From positions 1-64,000 of the forward strand of contig NZ_RYDL01000005.1 of assembly GCF_003968755.1 (NCBI RefSeq): DNA of 64,000 bases, given 5' to 3'. Position 1 is the first letter of the stretch. Every line of letters starts with the position of its first letter. Below, piece after piece: positions 34,728 to 43,655 of the stretch. The notes beneath the pieces are model-generated. The model was not told the DNA's origin and did not search any database. It worked only from the letters and a program-made list of their open reading frames with translations. The DNA is from Flavobacterium sp. RSP15 (GTDB lineage Bacteria > Bacteroidota > Bacteroidia > Flavobacteriales > Flavobacteriaceae). A program made the position numbers and the translations under genes.

Positions 34728-35513
34728 ATGAGTACCACTAAGAACATCCTTTCAACAAACAATTTGAGCATTGGTTACAAAACTAAAAGTGCGACTATTT
34801 CTATTGCCGAAAACCTCAACTTAAACTTAGATAAAGGAAAACTCATTGCCTTAATAGGCGCTAACGGAATTGGAAAATCTACACTTTTACGAACCATAAC
34901 CGGAATTCAGAAACCCCTTTCAGGAACTGCTTTGCTGAATAACAAAAATATTCACGAGCTGGATACGTTAACCTTGGCACAAAATTTAAGCATCGTTTTA
35001 ACTGAAAAATTACCGCGCAGTAATTTGACCGTTTGGGAACTCATCGCTTTAGGAAGGCAACCGTACACCAATTGGATTGGAAAATTAACCGACACTGATA
35101 TTGCTAAAATTAACCAAGCAATTGCACGCACACAAATTGGTCATTTGGTCTCAAAAAAACATTACGAAATCAGTGACGGACAGTTACAAATCGTTCTGAT
35201 CGCAAGGGCTTTAGCACAAGACACACCGTTAATCATTCTGGATGAACCCACGACCCATTTAGATTTATTACACAAAGTGGTGTTGTTTAAACTCCTAAAA
35301 AAACTTACAGCGGAAACTCAAAAATGCATTCTTTTTTCTACACATGATATTGATATGGCCATACAATTAAGTGATGAAATGATCATTATGACTCCGGAAA
35401 CCGTCGTTCAGGACCAACCTTGTAATTTGATTATGAAAGGAACTTTCAATACGCTGTTCAAAGATGAGCATATTGTTTTTGATGCTGAAAAAGGAAAGTT
35501 TATTATTTCTTAA
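34728..35513 (+). CDS. btuD: ABC transporter ATPase (BtuD-like)
   Basis: The product is 261 residues. It has Walker A LIGANGIGKSTLLRT (about 42-56), Walker B PLIILDEPTTHLD and the switch FSTHDIDMA. The signature loop reads EISDGQLQIVLIARALAQ, with ISDGQ in place of the usual LSGGQ; the Gly and Gln are kept. It energises cobalamin import by the BtuC-like permease. Its last 4 bp overlap the convergent trmL gene. Confidence 0.86.
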   Translation: MSTTKNILSTNNLSIGYKTKSATISIAENLNLNLDKGKLIALIGANGIGKSTLLRTITGIQKPLSGTALLNNKNIHELDTLTLAQNLSIVLTEKLPRSNLTVWELIALGRQPYTNWIGKLTDTDIAKINQAIARTQIGHLVSKKHYEISDGQLQIVLIARALAQDTPLIILDEPTTHLDLLHKVVLFKLLKKLTAETQKCILFSTHDIDMAIQLSDEMIIMTPETVVQDQPCNLIMKGTFNTLFKDEHIVFDAEKGKFIIS

Positions 35514-35965
35514 ATCTGTAATCCTATTTGTCTTTTTGCTTCGCCAATGACAAAAGCCACGGAATTAGCAATATTGAAACTCCGGATCAGCGGTGCCATA
35601 GGAATTGTCAGATGATTGGGGAATTCGTTTAAAACAGCTTCACTCAACCCTTTGCTTTCTTTGCCAAAAACCAACCAATCACCCTCTTGAAAATCATTTT
35701 CTAAATACGATTTTTTAGAGTGGGAACTCATCAGAAAAACGCGGGACAAATCCGGAATCTGCACTTTCCATTCGGCTATATTTTGATATTCGGTAACGTC
35801 AAGATGCACCCAATAATCGAGTCCAGAACGCTTTAGATTTTTATCATTGATCACAAAACCAAAAGGATGAATTAGATGCAACCGGCTTTCGGTTCCTACG
35901 CACAATCGGCCAATATTTCCGGTATTATTTGGTATTTCGGGTTCTACTAAAACGATATTTAACAT
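35510..35965 (-). CDS. trmL: tRNA (cytidine/uridine-2'-O-)-methyltransferase TrmL
   Basis: The product is 151 residues. It is a SPOUT-fold enzyme that 2'-O-methylates wobble position 34 of leucine tRNAs. It has MLNIVLVEPEIPNNTGNIGRLC at the N-terminus (typical of TrmL), LVFGKESKGL (AdoMet loop) and IPMAPLIRSFNIANSVAFV with the trefoil knot. It converges with btuD. Followed on the same strand, upstream, by the pseudouridine synthase gene. Confidence 0.93.
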   Translation of the reverse strand: MLNIVLVEPEIPNNTGNIGRLCVGTESRLHLIHPFGFVINDKNLKRSGLDYWVHLDVTEYQNIAEWKVQIPDLSRVFLMSSHSKKSYLENDFQEGDWLVFGKESKGLSEAVLNEFPNHLTIPMAPLIRSFNIANSVAFVIGEAKRQIGLQI

Positions 35966-35988
35966 TGTAACTATTGTATTTTTTATTG

Positions 35989-36573
35989 TTATTTTTCATT
36001 TGAAAGGACTGCAAAATCAGACACTTCCACAACTTCTCCCGCCTGTAAGTCATGTAAAAAAACATTTCCTATCCGCACTCGAACCAATCGCAAGGTAGGA
36101 AACCCAACCGCTGCGGTCATTTTTCGTACTTGGCGAAACTTTCCTTCATTGATAGTAACTGAAGCCCAGGAAGTTGGACCATGGCGTTCGTCCCTTATTT
36201 TTTTCCCTCTGGCACCAAAAGCGGGAACTTCATTTATCAAAAAAGCAGTACACGGTTTAGTGATGTATTTAGTGCCATTAAAACCAATTTCGACTCCTTT
36301 TTGCAATTGCTGAATGGCATCCTGATTAATAATACCATCAACTTGTACATAATATTCCTTGTCGACTTTTTTGCTTCTAATGATTTCGCTCATCATTCCG
36401 TCCGTGGTCAGCAACAATAACCCTTCTGAATCTTCGTCAAGACGTCCTATTGCCATAGTTCCTTTGGGAAAATCGTACAATTCACCCAGCAGTTTCTTTT
36501 TCCTTTTGAGCTCATAAATAAACTGGCTCAGATAGCCGTATGGTTTGTGTATGATAAAGTGCGAATGAGACAT
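35989..36573 (-). CDS. rRNA pseudouridine synthase (RluE-like)
   Basis: The product is 194 residues from MSHSHFIIHKPYGYLSQF; an ATG 8 codons upstream is less likely. It has the catalytic Asp in IGRLDEDSEGLLLLTTDG, KEYYVQVDG and GKFRQVRKMTAAVGFPTLRLVR, the C-terminal signature of the RsuA/RluE group. An S4 domain is absent, as in RluE. It modifies a uridine in rRNA or possibly tRNA. It lies 23 bp upstream of trmL, likely co-transcribed. Confidence 0.88.
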   Translation of the reverse strand: MSHSHFIIHKPYGYLSQFIYELKRKKKLLGELYDFPKGTMAIGRLDEDSEGLLLLTTDGMMSEIIRSKKVDKEYYVQVDGIINQDAIQQLQKGVEIGFNGTKYITKPCTAFLINEVPAFGARGKKIRDERHGPTSWASVTINEGKFRQVRKMTAAVGFPTLRLVRVRIGNVFLHDLQAGEVVEVSDFAVLSNEK

Positions 36574-37038
36574 GTTATACTTTCTGTTTTGGCACAAAGA
36601 TAGCTTAGTTTTTAATGGGTTTAAAAAAGTAAAACCGAAAACATTTATTGGTGTAAACTAAATATTTTATTAACGAATAGAATTACTTTGGATAAATGAT
36701 GAACTGTTACAGCAAGTTGCTATCTTAACTTTAAAAATACAGATTGCAGAAAAACAACTGCTTTAGGTTTGAAAAAGCCGACTGACAGATGAAGTATGCA
36801 GTAGTAGTAAAAATCCACGCAAAAATATAAATTCTGAAGTATAGCTTTTGAAATCGAAGGAAATATAAAACTGGATAAAATAAGAATTCATCGTATTGAA
36901 AAAAAGCGAACAATTGCGTTTTACTGAAGCTCTTTTCTTTTATAATAAATTCCTTTAAAAACAATCCGAAGTACGAATTTATAATATTCTGTTAACGTAA
37001 GAAATGTTATTTTTGACTCCTAATTCAATCGTAAACCT
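36574..37038. other. intergenic, no gene accepted
   Basis: A 77-codon frame on the minus strand (36731-36964) is Phe/Tyr-rich and has no family resemblance, so I do not call it. The region just before 37039 is AT-rich leader. Confidence 0.4.
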
Positions 37039-40000
37039 ATGAAAAACAAGTACCATTTGTGCCATATCCTGGCTTTTTTAAGTTTTTTTTATTGCTTTAC
37101 GGCCTCTATTTTTGCCCAAGGAACTGCGCCAGCTCCTCAAGATTTACTTTTTTTACAGGATTTTTCAACTTTAGATGCAGCCTCTGCTACATATCCCGCC
37201 GGATTTCAGGGCTGGACAGCCAGTACAGCACCGGGAAGTACATTTAATACCGCAGCTGCAGTTGTTGCAGACAAACCATTAGTGGCCAGTAGTACCGCTG
37301 CAACAACGAGCGGGAATTTCCATAATTACAATGGAAAAATTGGTTTTCTAAATACCGGTTCATTGGATTTAACTTTAGGATTTGCTTTCAAAACACTTGG
37401 TAAATCTGGAATTACCGTAGAATATGATGCGATGGTGATTCGTAATCCCTATAATGGAACTTCCAATACGCGGATCAACGAGTTCGTCCTGCAATACAGA
37501 GTGGGCACCGCTGATGCTTTTATTACTTTATACCCAACGGTGTATTCGAGCGGTACAACAGGACAAACTTCAGGAACAATAGGGCAAAACATTCAAAAAA
37601 TAAAAGTTGTCCTGCCAACAGAATGCGACAATAAAGACGTAGTTCAGATCCGATGGATTTCAAGACAAGTTTCAGGCGGTGGTTTCCGTCCCTCATTTGC
37701 CATTGATAACATTAGTGTGATAAATGATGTTACAGCTCCTGTAAATGCCGTGGGATATCCAAAAATAAGCAGCATTCTTTCTGATGGATTTGATTTTTCG
37801 ACTAAACTAGACGAGCCCGGAAAAACCTATTTTGTGCTATTGCCTTCAGGAAGTGCAACCCCAAGCGGTGCACAAATAAAAGCAGGAACAAATGCGACCA
37901 ATGCACCCGCTTTACAATCCGGTATCCTGGAAATTAAGGACGCCGCGATTGAGTCTGTAAAAACCATAACGGGATTATCGTTAGGCACTGATTATGTTTT
38001 ATATTCTATATCTGAAGATGCAACTGGAAATACTCAAACTGAAAGCAATCTATTAAACATAACAACTTCCAGCGTTCTTGTTCCCTCTTTGTCGACTACT
38101 AAAGCTGCATTAGATTTCAATTTTGTGGAGCAAAATTTCAGTTCAACGGCAATAAACTACCAGATTGAAGCGCTTAATCTTACTGGAGCAGTAACCCTGA
38201 CAACATCTGGAAACTTTACCATTTCTAAAAATCAAAGTACTGGTTTTCAAACGGCATTGGTTTTTGCTTCCCAAGATTTCAATAACAATAAAACACCTAC
38301 AGTTTATGTACGATTTACACCTACTGCAACTGGTCTTTTTTCAGGTCAAATCACTCATGAATCTACTGGCGCTTCTACAAAGACGGTGTCTTTATCAGGA
38401 ACAGGAATAAATCCCTATTTTCAAGCTTTTAATGATGTAAATGTCCTTACAAACAGTGGTTGGACAGAATATAGTGTGGCAGGCGACAAGAATAAATGGG
38501 TGAGCACAACTACCCGTTTCAACAGTTCTCCTGCTGCTGTACAAATGAATGGATATTCAGAAACAGGTGCCAGTAAAGATTGGTTAATTTCTCCTAATTT
38601 ACGTTTGGATACTTTTGATAAATTCCCATTATTGTCTTTTTATTCGCGTAAATTTTTCGCTGGAACACCGCTTAAATTAATGGTTTCAGTAGATTATGAT
38701 GGCAAAAGCACCCCGGAAACAGCCACTTGGACGGTTCTTGAAAGCGATTTTCCAAGTACTACAGGAACTTTCAAACAATCGCAATATATCAATCTCGAGG
38801 CCTATAAAACCAATCATACTTATGTGGCCTGGGTATATGAGACTCCAACTTCCGGCGGTACGGATAGCGCCGAATGGACTGTTGATGATGTGCGCATTAC
38901 TAACGAAGCAACATTTTTAGCAGCTAATCCTACTTTAAATTTTGCAGAAGTAAATCCCAATACGGCTTCACAAAGCCAATCGTTCCTTTTTATGGCCGGA
39001 GGTTACGGCACAATCACTCTTACAGCTCCATTTGATTATCAATTATCCCCAGACAACAGTACTTTCAAATCTAGTGTCGAAATTTCAGCTGAAGATGCTG
39101 TTAAGGGTAAGACAATTTATGCTCGTTTTTTTCCTTCGTCAAAAGCATTGAGCATTTCAGGTCCTTTGACTGCAGTTGGAACCGGGTTAAATCAAGAAAT
39201 TGGATCTTTATCAGGATCCTCGTTACCCAAAACAGAAACATTTGACATCGTAACGTACAACTTAGAGTTTTTTGGAAGTAATACAATCGGTTCAACGGGA
39301 ACTGAATTTGGGCCAATTGACGATGCACTACAAATTGACAATGTGGCTAAAATAATGAATACTTTGAATGCTGATGTTTATGCCGTACAGGAGGTTGCAC
39401 ATGATGCGGCTTTAGAAACTTTAATACAAAAAATAAGTATCAACGGAAAAACCTTTAACAAAATGATTTCTCCTGCTTGGTCCTATTCTTTCAATGCGCC
39501 TACACCTGACTTCCCCGCTCAAAAATTAGTGGTGCTTTATAATACCCAAACAGCTACATTTAAAAAAAGCCGTGTGATGTTCAGTCAACTTTTTAATGAT
39601 ATTCGTGCTGGTAAAACCACCTTACCCAATTATCCAGGCGGCAACAGTAGTAGTTTTTTCGCCTCAGGTAGGCTGCCGTATATGGTTGAAATTGAAACTA
39701 ATATTGGCGGTGTAAAAAAAGACATAAAAATCATTAACATTCACGCCAGAGCAAATAGTGGCAGCGATATCGCAAGATACAATATGAGGAAATATGACGC
39801 TGAATTGTTGAAAGACAGTTTAGATTTCAATTATCCAGAGGCCAATTTAATCCTCTTAGGAGATTATAACGATGATGTCGACGAATCTGTAATTGCAGGT
39901 AATCCATCCTCGTTCCAAAAAATGGTTGAAGATACAGCTCGATACAATCCATTGACTTTAGAAATCAGCAAAGCGGGAGCTTTCAGCTACCTGTCTTCTG

Positions 40001-40452
40001 GAGGTTTCTTAGACCATATTATCATTTCAAATGAATTAATGGCAGAGTATGTACCAAATTCAACAACAGTTTACGACCCGAGACTGGATGTGGCTAATTA
40101 TGTCAATACCACCTCTGATCATGGGCCGGTCATTGCGCGTTTTGAACTTAAAGCAGATTCCACCTTATCGACTAATGATTTGATTTCGGCTAATGGATCA
40201 ACGGTAGTTACGTATCCAAATCCGGCATCAGAATCCTTTACTATCGAAATTAATTCCGGCAACACAAAGGACCTGACGCTAGCCATTTATGATATTCAAG
40301 GAAGATCGGTGGGAGTTCCAATTGAATTAAAAGGTTTTAACAGCGATAACACAACAAGAATTGATGTGGCTCATTTACCGGTAGGAATTTATATTTATAC
40401 CCTTTCCAATGGTACTAAAGTAGTTTTCAAAGATAAATTAGTAAAAAAGTAA
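37039..40452 (+). CDS. large secreted endonuclease/exonuclease/phosphatase-family protein with T9SS signal
   Basis: The product is 1137 residues. A signal peptide (about 1-27, ending SIFAQG) is followed by a jelly-roll-like domain (about 35-235). Next come Ig-like/choice-of-anchor segments, one of which contains SGWTEYSVAGDKNKW, AEWTVDDVRI. From about 733 the EEP domain begins: FDIVTYNLEFFG, VYAVQEVAHDAALE (metal-binding Glu), IKIINIHARANSG, LILLGDYNDDVDE and TSDHGPVIARFEL (catalytic His). The last about 75 residues (VVTYPNPASESFTIEIN ... GIYIYTLSNG) are a type A type IX secretion sorting domain. It is probably an extracellular nuclease or phosphoesterase. Confidence 0.85.
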   Translation: MKNKYHLCHILAFLSFFYCFTASIFAQGTAPAPQDLLFLQDFSTLDAASATYPAGFQGWTASTAPGSTFNTAAAVVADKPLVASSTAATTSGNFHNYNGKIGFLNTGSLDLTLGFAFKTLGKSGITVEYDAMVIRNPYNGTSNTRINEFVLQYRVGTADAFITLYPTVYSSGTTGQTSGTIGQNIQKIKVVLPTECDNKDVVQIRWISRQVSGGGFRPSFAIDNISVINDVTAPVNAVGYPKISSILSDGFDFSTKLDEPGKTYFVLLPSGSATPSGAQIKAGTNATNAPALQSGILEIKDAAIESVKTITGLSLGTDYVLYSISEDATGNTQTESNLLNITTSSVLVPSLSTTKAALDFNFVEQNFSSTAINYQIEALNLTGAVTLTTSGNFTISKNQSTGFQTALVFASQDFNNNKTPTVYVRFTPTATGLFSGQITHESTGASTKTVSLSGTGINPYFQAFNDVNVLTNSGWTEYSVAGDKNKWVSTTTRFNSSPAAVQMNGYSETGASKDWLISPNLRLDTFDKFPLLSFYSRKFFAGTPLKLMVSVDYDGKSTPETATWTVLESDFPSTTGTFKQSQYINLEAYKTNHTYVAWVYETPTSGGTDSAEWTVDDVRITNEATFLAANPTLNFAEVNPNTASQSQSFLFMAGGYGTITLTAPFDYQLSPDNSTFKSSVEISAEDAVKGKTIYARFFPSSKALSISGPLTAVGTGLNQEIGSLSGSSLPKTETFDIVTYNLEFFGSNTIGSTGTEFGPIDDALQIDNVAKIMNTLNADVYAVQEVAHDAALETLIQKISINGKTFNKMISPAWSYSFNAPTPDFPAQKLVVLYNTQTATFKKSRVMFSQLFNDIRAGKTTLPNYPGGNSSSFFASGRLPYMVEIETNIGGVKKDIKIINIHARANSGSDIARYNMRKYDAELLKDSLDFNYPEANLILLGDYNDDVDESVIAGNPSSFQKMVEDTARYNPLTLEISKAGAFSYLSSGGFLDHIIISNELMAEYVPNSTTVYDPRLDVANYVNTTSDHGPVIARFELKADSTLSTNDLISANGSTVVTYPNPASESFTIEINSGNTKDLTLAIYDIQGRSVGVPIELKGFNSDNTTRIDVAHLPVGIYIYTLSNGTKVVFKDKLVKK

Positions 40453-40469
40453 ACGACTAATTTCAGTAT

Positions 40470-40511
40470 TCAAAAAAGCCAGATTTCATTTTTGAAATCT
40501 GGCTTTTTTAT
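40470..40511 (+). terminator. terminator after the secreted nuclease gene
   Basis: AAAAAAGCCAGATTTCA...TGAAATCTGGCTTTTTT is a perfect stem with a T-run. Confidence 0.88.
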
Positions 40512-40652
40512 CTAATATGTTTTTAAAACTCCGCCTGTTTGAGTCATCAAAATTAATACCTTTCTATAAAAAAACTTGCATTAGTATTTTGATTTCCGAA
40601 AGAAAATCAGGAAACTTTTGTTTATTTTTACAACGTTACAAAAAGAAATTCT

Positions 40653-42011
40653 ATGTCAGATATGTTTCCGTTTTTATTGATTTTTATTGTTGCGCTCGCG
40701 ATTGGTGTTTTCATTGGCAAGCTCATTTTCTCTGCTCGATTTCAATCGGAAAAAATTAGTTTAGAAGAAAAACTGATTGCATTTTCCACCCAATTCAATC
40801 AACTGAAAGAACAACTAATTGTAGACAAAATAACTTTTGAAAAGCAACTGGAAAACACCCATTCCCAAAAAGAAAGCATCAGAAACGAAAAAGACAGTCT
40901 AGCCATTCAGCTTTCAAAAAAAGAAGTTGATTTTGAGAATCTTTGGGAACGCAACAAAGAACAAAAAGAAGAAGTCGAGAAACTACAAGAAAAATTCACC
41001 AAAGAATTCGAAAATCTCGCCAATAAAATCCTAGAAGAAAAGTCCACTAAATTCACGGAACAGAACAAAGAAAACATGAAAAACATCCTGACACCATTAC
41101 AGGATAAAATTCAATTGTTTGAGAAAAAAGTTGAAGACACCCACAAAGAAAGCATTGATTATCATGCTGCTTTACGCCAACAAATTCTGGGCTTACGCGA
41201 AATGAATATCCAGATGAGCAAGGAAACCATCAACCTGACTAAGGCTTTGAAAGGCGACAGTAAGATGCAGGGAAATTGGGGCGAATTAGTATTAGAACGC
41301 GTTCTTGAAAAATCAGGTTTGGAGAAAGGCCGTGAATATGAGGTGCAACAAGCCTTCACAACCGAAGATGGAAATCGCGTTTTCCCTGACGTTGTGATCA
41401 ATCTACCAGACGGTAAAAAAATGATTGTTGACTCTAAAGTTTCTTTGACAGCGTATGAAAAATACATCAATGAAGAAGATGATCTACTAAAAATTGCCTA
41501 TCTAAAAGAGCATGTCAGTTCCATCAAACGCCACGTAGAGCAACTTGGCAATAAGAACTACCATGATTTGTACCAAATAGAAAGTCCTGATTTTGTGTTG
41601 TTATTTATTCCTATTGAACCTGCTTTTGCCATGGCACTCAATGAGGATACGTCTTTATACAACAAAGCGTTCGAGAAAAACATTGTCATTGTTACTCCAG
41701 CAACTCTTCTGGCTACCCTACGAACAATTGACAGTATGTGGACCAATCAAAAACAACAGGAAAACGCACTAGAAATTGCACGTCAGGCCGGCGCATTATA
41801 TGACAAATTTGAAGGTTTTGTGGCAGATTTAATCAAAATTGGAAAAAAAATAGACGAGAGCAAAATAGAATACAGCGGTGCGATGAATAAACTGGTAGAA
41901 GGAAAAGGAAATCTAATTGTGAGTGTCGAAAAATTAAAAAAAATGGGCGCTAAAGCGAAAAAAGCACTTCCCGAAAGCATTATAAACCGAGCCGAAAAAA
42001 ACGAAAATTAA
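40653..42011 (+). CDS. rmuC: DNA recombination protein RmuC
   Basis: The product is 452 residues. An N-terminal membrane anchor (FPFLLIFIVALAIGVFIG) is followed by a long coiled coil (about 30-150). The RmuC nuclease-like domain holds MQGNWGELVLERVLEKSGL, VFPDVVINLPDGKKMIVDSKVSL (DSK) and LVLFIPIEPAFAMAL-type strands, with VTPATLLATLRTI. RmuC limits rearrangements at inverted repeats; that is known in E. coli and inferred here. The next two genes follow closely. Confidence 0.92.
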   Translation: MSDMFPFLLIFIVALAIGVFIGKLIFSARFQSEKISLEEKLIAFSTQFNQLKEQLIVDKITFEKQLENTHSQKESIRNEKDSLAIQLSKKEVDFENLWERNKEQKEEVEKLQEKFTKEFENLANKILEEKSTKFTEQNKENMKNILTPLQDKIQLFEKKVEDTHKESIDYHAALRQQILGLREMNIQMSKETINLTKALKGDSKMQGNWGELVLERVLEKSGLEKGREYEVQQAFTTEDGNRVFPDVVINLPDGKKMIVDSKVSLTAYEKYINEEDDLLKIAYLKEHVSSIKRHVEQLGNKNYHDLYQIESPDFVLLFIPIEPAFAMALNEDTSLYNKAFEKNIVIVTPATLLATLRTIDSMWTNQKQQENALEIARQAGALYDKFEGFVADLIKIGKKIDESKIEYSGAMNKLVEGKGNLIVSVEKLKKMGAKAKKALPESIINRAEKNEN

Positions 42012-42028
42012 CTTTAAACTAAATCCTA

Positions 42029-42394
42029 ATGAAAAAATTCATACTAATCCTTTCTGTATTGCTTGTAGTAACTGTTGCGGGTTATTTCACTTTTATATAC
42101 AATGCCACGTACAGTGAAGGAGTTCGCTCCGGCGAATTAATAAAAGTGAGTCGCAAGGGAGTTGTATTCAAAACTTGGGAGGGCGAAATTAGTCAAGGCA
42201 TTTCCGGTGCGCAAATTTTTTCTTTTTCGGTAATGGACGGTGAGGAAAAAGTAATTACGGATTTAAAAAAATTTGAAGGACAATACGTCCAAGTAACTTA
42301 TATGGAACGTTATAGAACTTACCCATGGTGGGGCGATTCACACTATTTTATAACTAATGTCAAGAAAGTTAATTCTCCCTTTAAAATCAAATAA
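42029..42394 (+). CDS. small exported/membrane protein, function unknown
   Basis: The product is 121 residues. It has one N-terminal hydrophobic segment (FILILSVLLVVTVAGYFTF), then a compact soluble part with TYSEGVRSGELIKVSRKGV, FKTWEGEISQG and MERYRTYPWWGDSHYFI. Flavobacterial relatives are often labelled 6-phosphogluconate dehydrogenase in databases, a name nothing here supports. It lies 17 bp after rmuC and directly abuts the thioesterase gene (stop TAA followed by ATG). Confidence 0.65.
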   Translation: MKKFILILSVLLVVTVAGYFTFIYNATYSEGVRSGELIKVSRKGVVFKTWEGEISQGISGAQIFSFSVMDGEEKVITDLKKFEGQYVQVTYMERYRTYPWWGDSHYFITNVKKVNSPFKIK

Positions 42395-42940
42395 ATGAAC
42401 AGCATTTTTAAAACAGTAGCATCATCTGACATCAGTATTTCAGAATTAATGTTACCATCAAACACTAATTTCAGTGGCAAAATTCATGGTGGGTACATCT
42501 TGTCCCTTATGGATCAAATTGCTTTTGCCTGTGCTTCAAAATTTTCAGGAAATTACTGCGTAACGGCATCGGTAGATACGGTTAACTTTCTTAAACCTAT
42601 TGAAGTGGGTGAACTGGTAACCATGAAAGCCAACGTAAATTATGTAGGTAAAAGCTCTATGATTATTGGTATTCGGGTAGAAGCCGAAAACATTCAAACC
42701 GGAAAAATTAAACATTGTAATTCATCCTATTTCACTATGGTAGCCAAAGATAAGGAAGGCAACAGTGCCCTTGTTCCCAGACTGATACTCACAAATCTCA
42801 ATGAAGTGCGCCGTTTTTATAATTGCATCAAACTAATAGCGTTAAAAGAAGAAAAAAATCTCCATAAAGAAGCGTTTGATTACCGTTCAGAAAAAGCACT
42901 AGAAAACATAAAAAAATACAATGTTCGGGTAGAACTATAA
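42395..42940 (+). CDS. acyl-CoA thioesterase (hotdog fold)
   Basis: The product is 181 residues. The hotdog motif is FSGKIHGGYILSLMDQIAF (about 28-46) with CVTASVDTVNFLKPIEVGEL, as in YciA/BFIT-type thioesterases that hydrolyse acyl-CoAs. An unusual C-terminal extension (about 135-181, lysine-rich and helical) follows the domain. It starts immediately after the stop codon of the gene upstream and is likely translated with it. A hairpin (42957-42986) follows. Confidence 0.87.
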   Translation: MNSIFKTVASSDISISELMLPSNTNFSGKIHGGYILSLMDQIAFACASKFSGNYCVTASVDTVNFLKPIEVGELVTMKANVNYVGKSSMIIGIRVEAENIQTGKIKHCNSSYFTMVAKDKEGNSALVPRLILTNLNEVRRFYNCIKLIALKEEKNLHKEAFDYRSEKALENIKKYNVRVEL

Positions 42941-42956
42941 TGTAACAAGCCTCTGC

Positions 42957-42986
42957 TATCCAAAAGATCAGCTGTTCTTTTGGATA
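42957..42986 (+). terminator. hairpin after the thioesterase gene
   Basis: TATCCAAAAGA...TCTTTTGGATA is a strong stem without a clear T-run, so a terminator role is only probable. Confidence 0.5.
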
Positions 42987-43114
42987 ACAAATCCCATATT
43001 TCTTATCAAAAAACAATAGAAAATTAAACTTGTCGACCTGCTATTTCAGGTAAACAATAATTTTATAATTGCTGCTTATTTTGTAACTTTAAGTAATTTA
43101 ATTCATAAATCATT

Positions 43115-43653
43115 ATGAAAAAAATCACACAAATAGCGCTGCTCTTTACTGCTATAGCAACCACTGCTCAAGAAAAAATGGTATCCTATTCGGGAATCAT
43201 TAATCTTGAGGCTTCAATCCCATTATTTGAAGAAGTGAACGCAATCAACGAGAAAACAACCTGTATTTTAATCCCTAAGAAAGGTCAGATCATTTGTTGG
43301 ATTAGCATCAAAGATTTTAAGTTCAAAAAAAAATGATGCAAGAACATTTTAACAATAATTATATGGAGAGCAATCGTTTTCCAACAGCCATTTTTAAAGA
43401 GAAAATTGCTAAATTCGATTTAAAAAACATAAATACTACTGTAGGAGAATACCAAATAAATGGAAAAATAACCATTCGTGGAAGAACTAAAAGGCTTTTT
43501 TTTAACAGCACCTTAAAAAGAGTAGATTAGGGAATTGAGTTATATGCCACATTTCCCCTAAATACGGATGCTTTCAAGATTAAAATTCCGTTCATCGTTC
43601 GCAGCAAAATATCTAAAAATGTGAACACAAATATCATTTGTGTCTTACATTAA
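43115..43653 (+). pseudogene. broken YceI-family protein
   Basis: Three pieces in two frames rebuild one YceI-like exported protein. The first is MKKITQIALLFTAIATTAQE followed by VSYSGIINLEASIPLFEEV. After a one-base loss in a run of nine A (near 43326-43333) comes MQEHFNNNYMESNRFPTAIF and GEYQINGKITIRGRTK. Then TAG at 43528-43530 is followed by open sequence GIELYATFPLNTDAFKIKIP, ending at TAA 43653. YceI proteins bind isoprenoid-like lipids in the periplasm. Two independent lesions make a sequencing artefact unlikely. It is convergent with, and 2 bp from, the TIGR01777 gene. Confidence 0.8.
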
Positions 43654-43655
43654 AT

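Noticed and set aside
36731..36964. 77-codon Phe/Tyr-rich minus-strand frame
   Set aside because: No family, no promoter or clear start context; typical AT-rich chance frame.
43051..43059. TAAACAATA upstream of the broken YceI gene
   Set aside because: No left half-site at the 18-bp distance.
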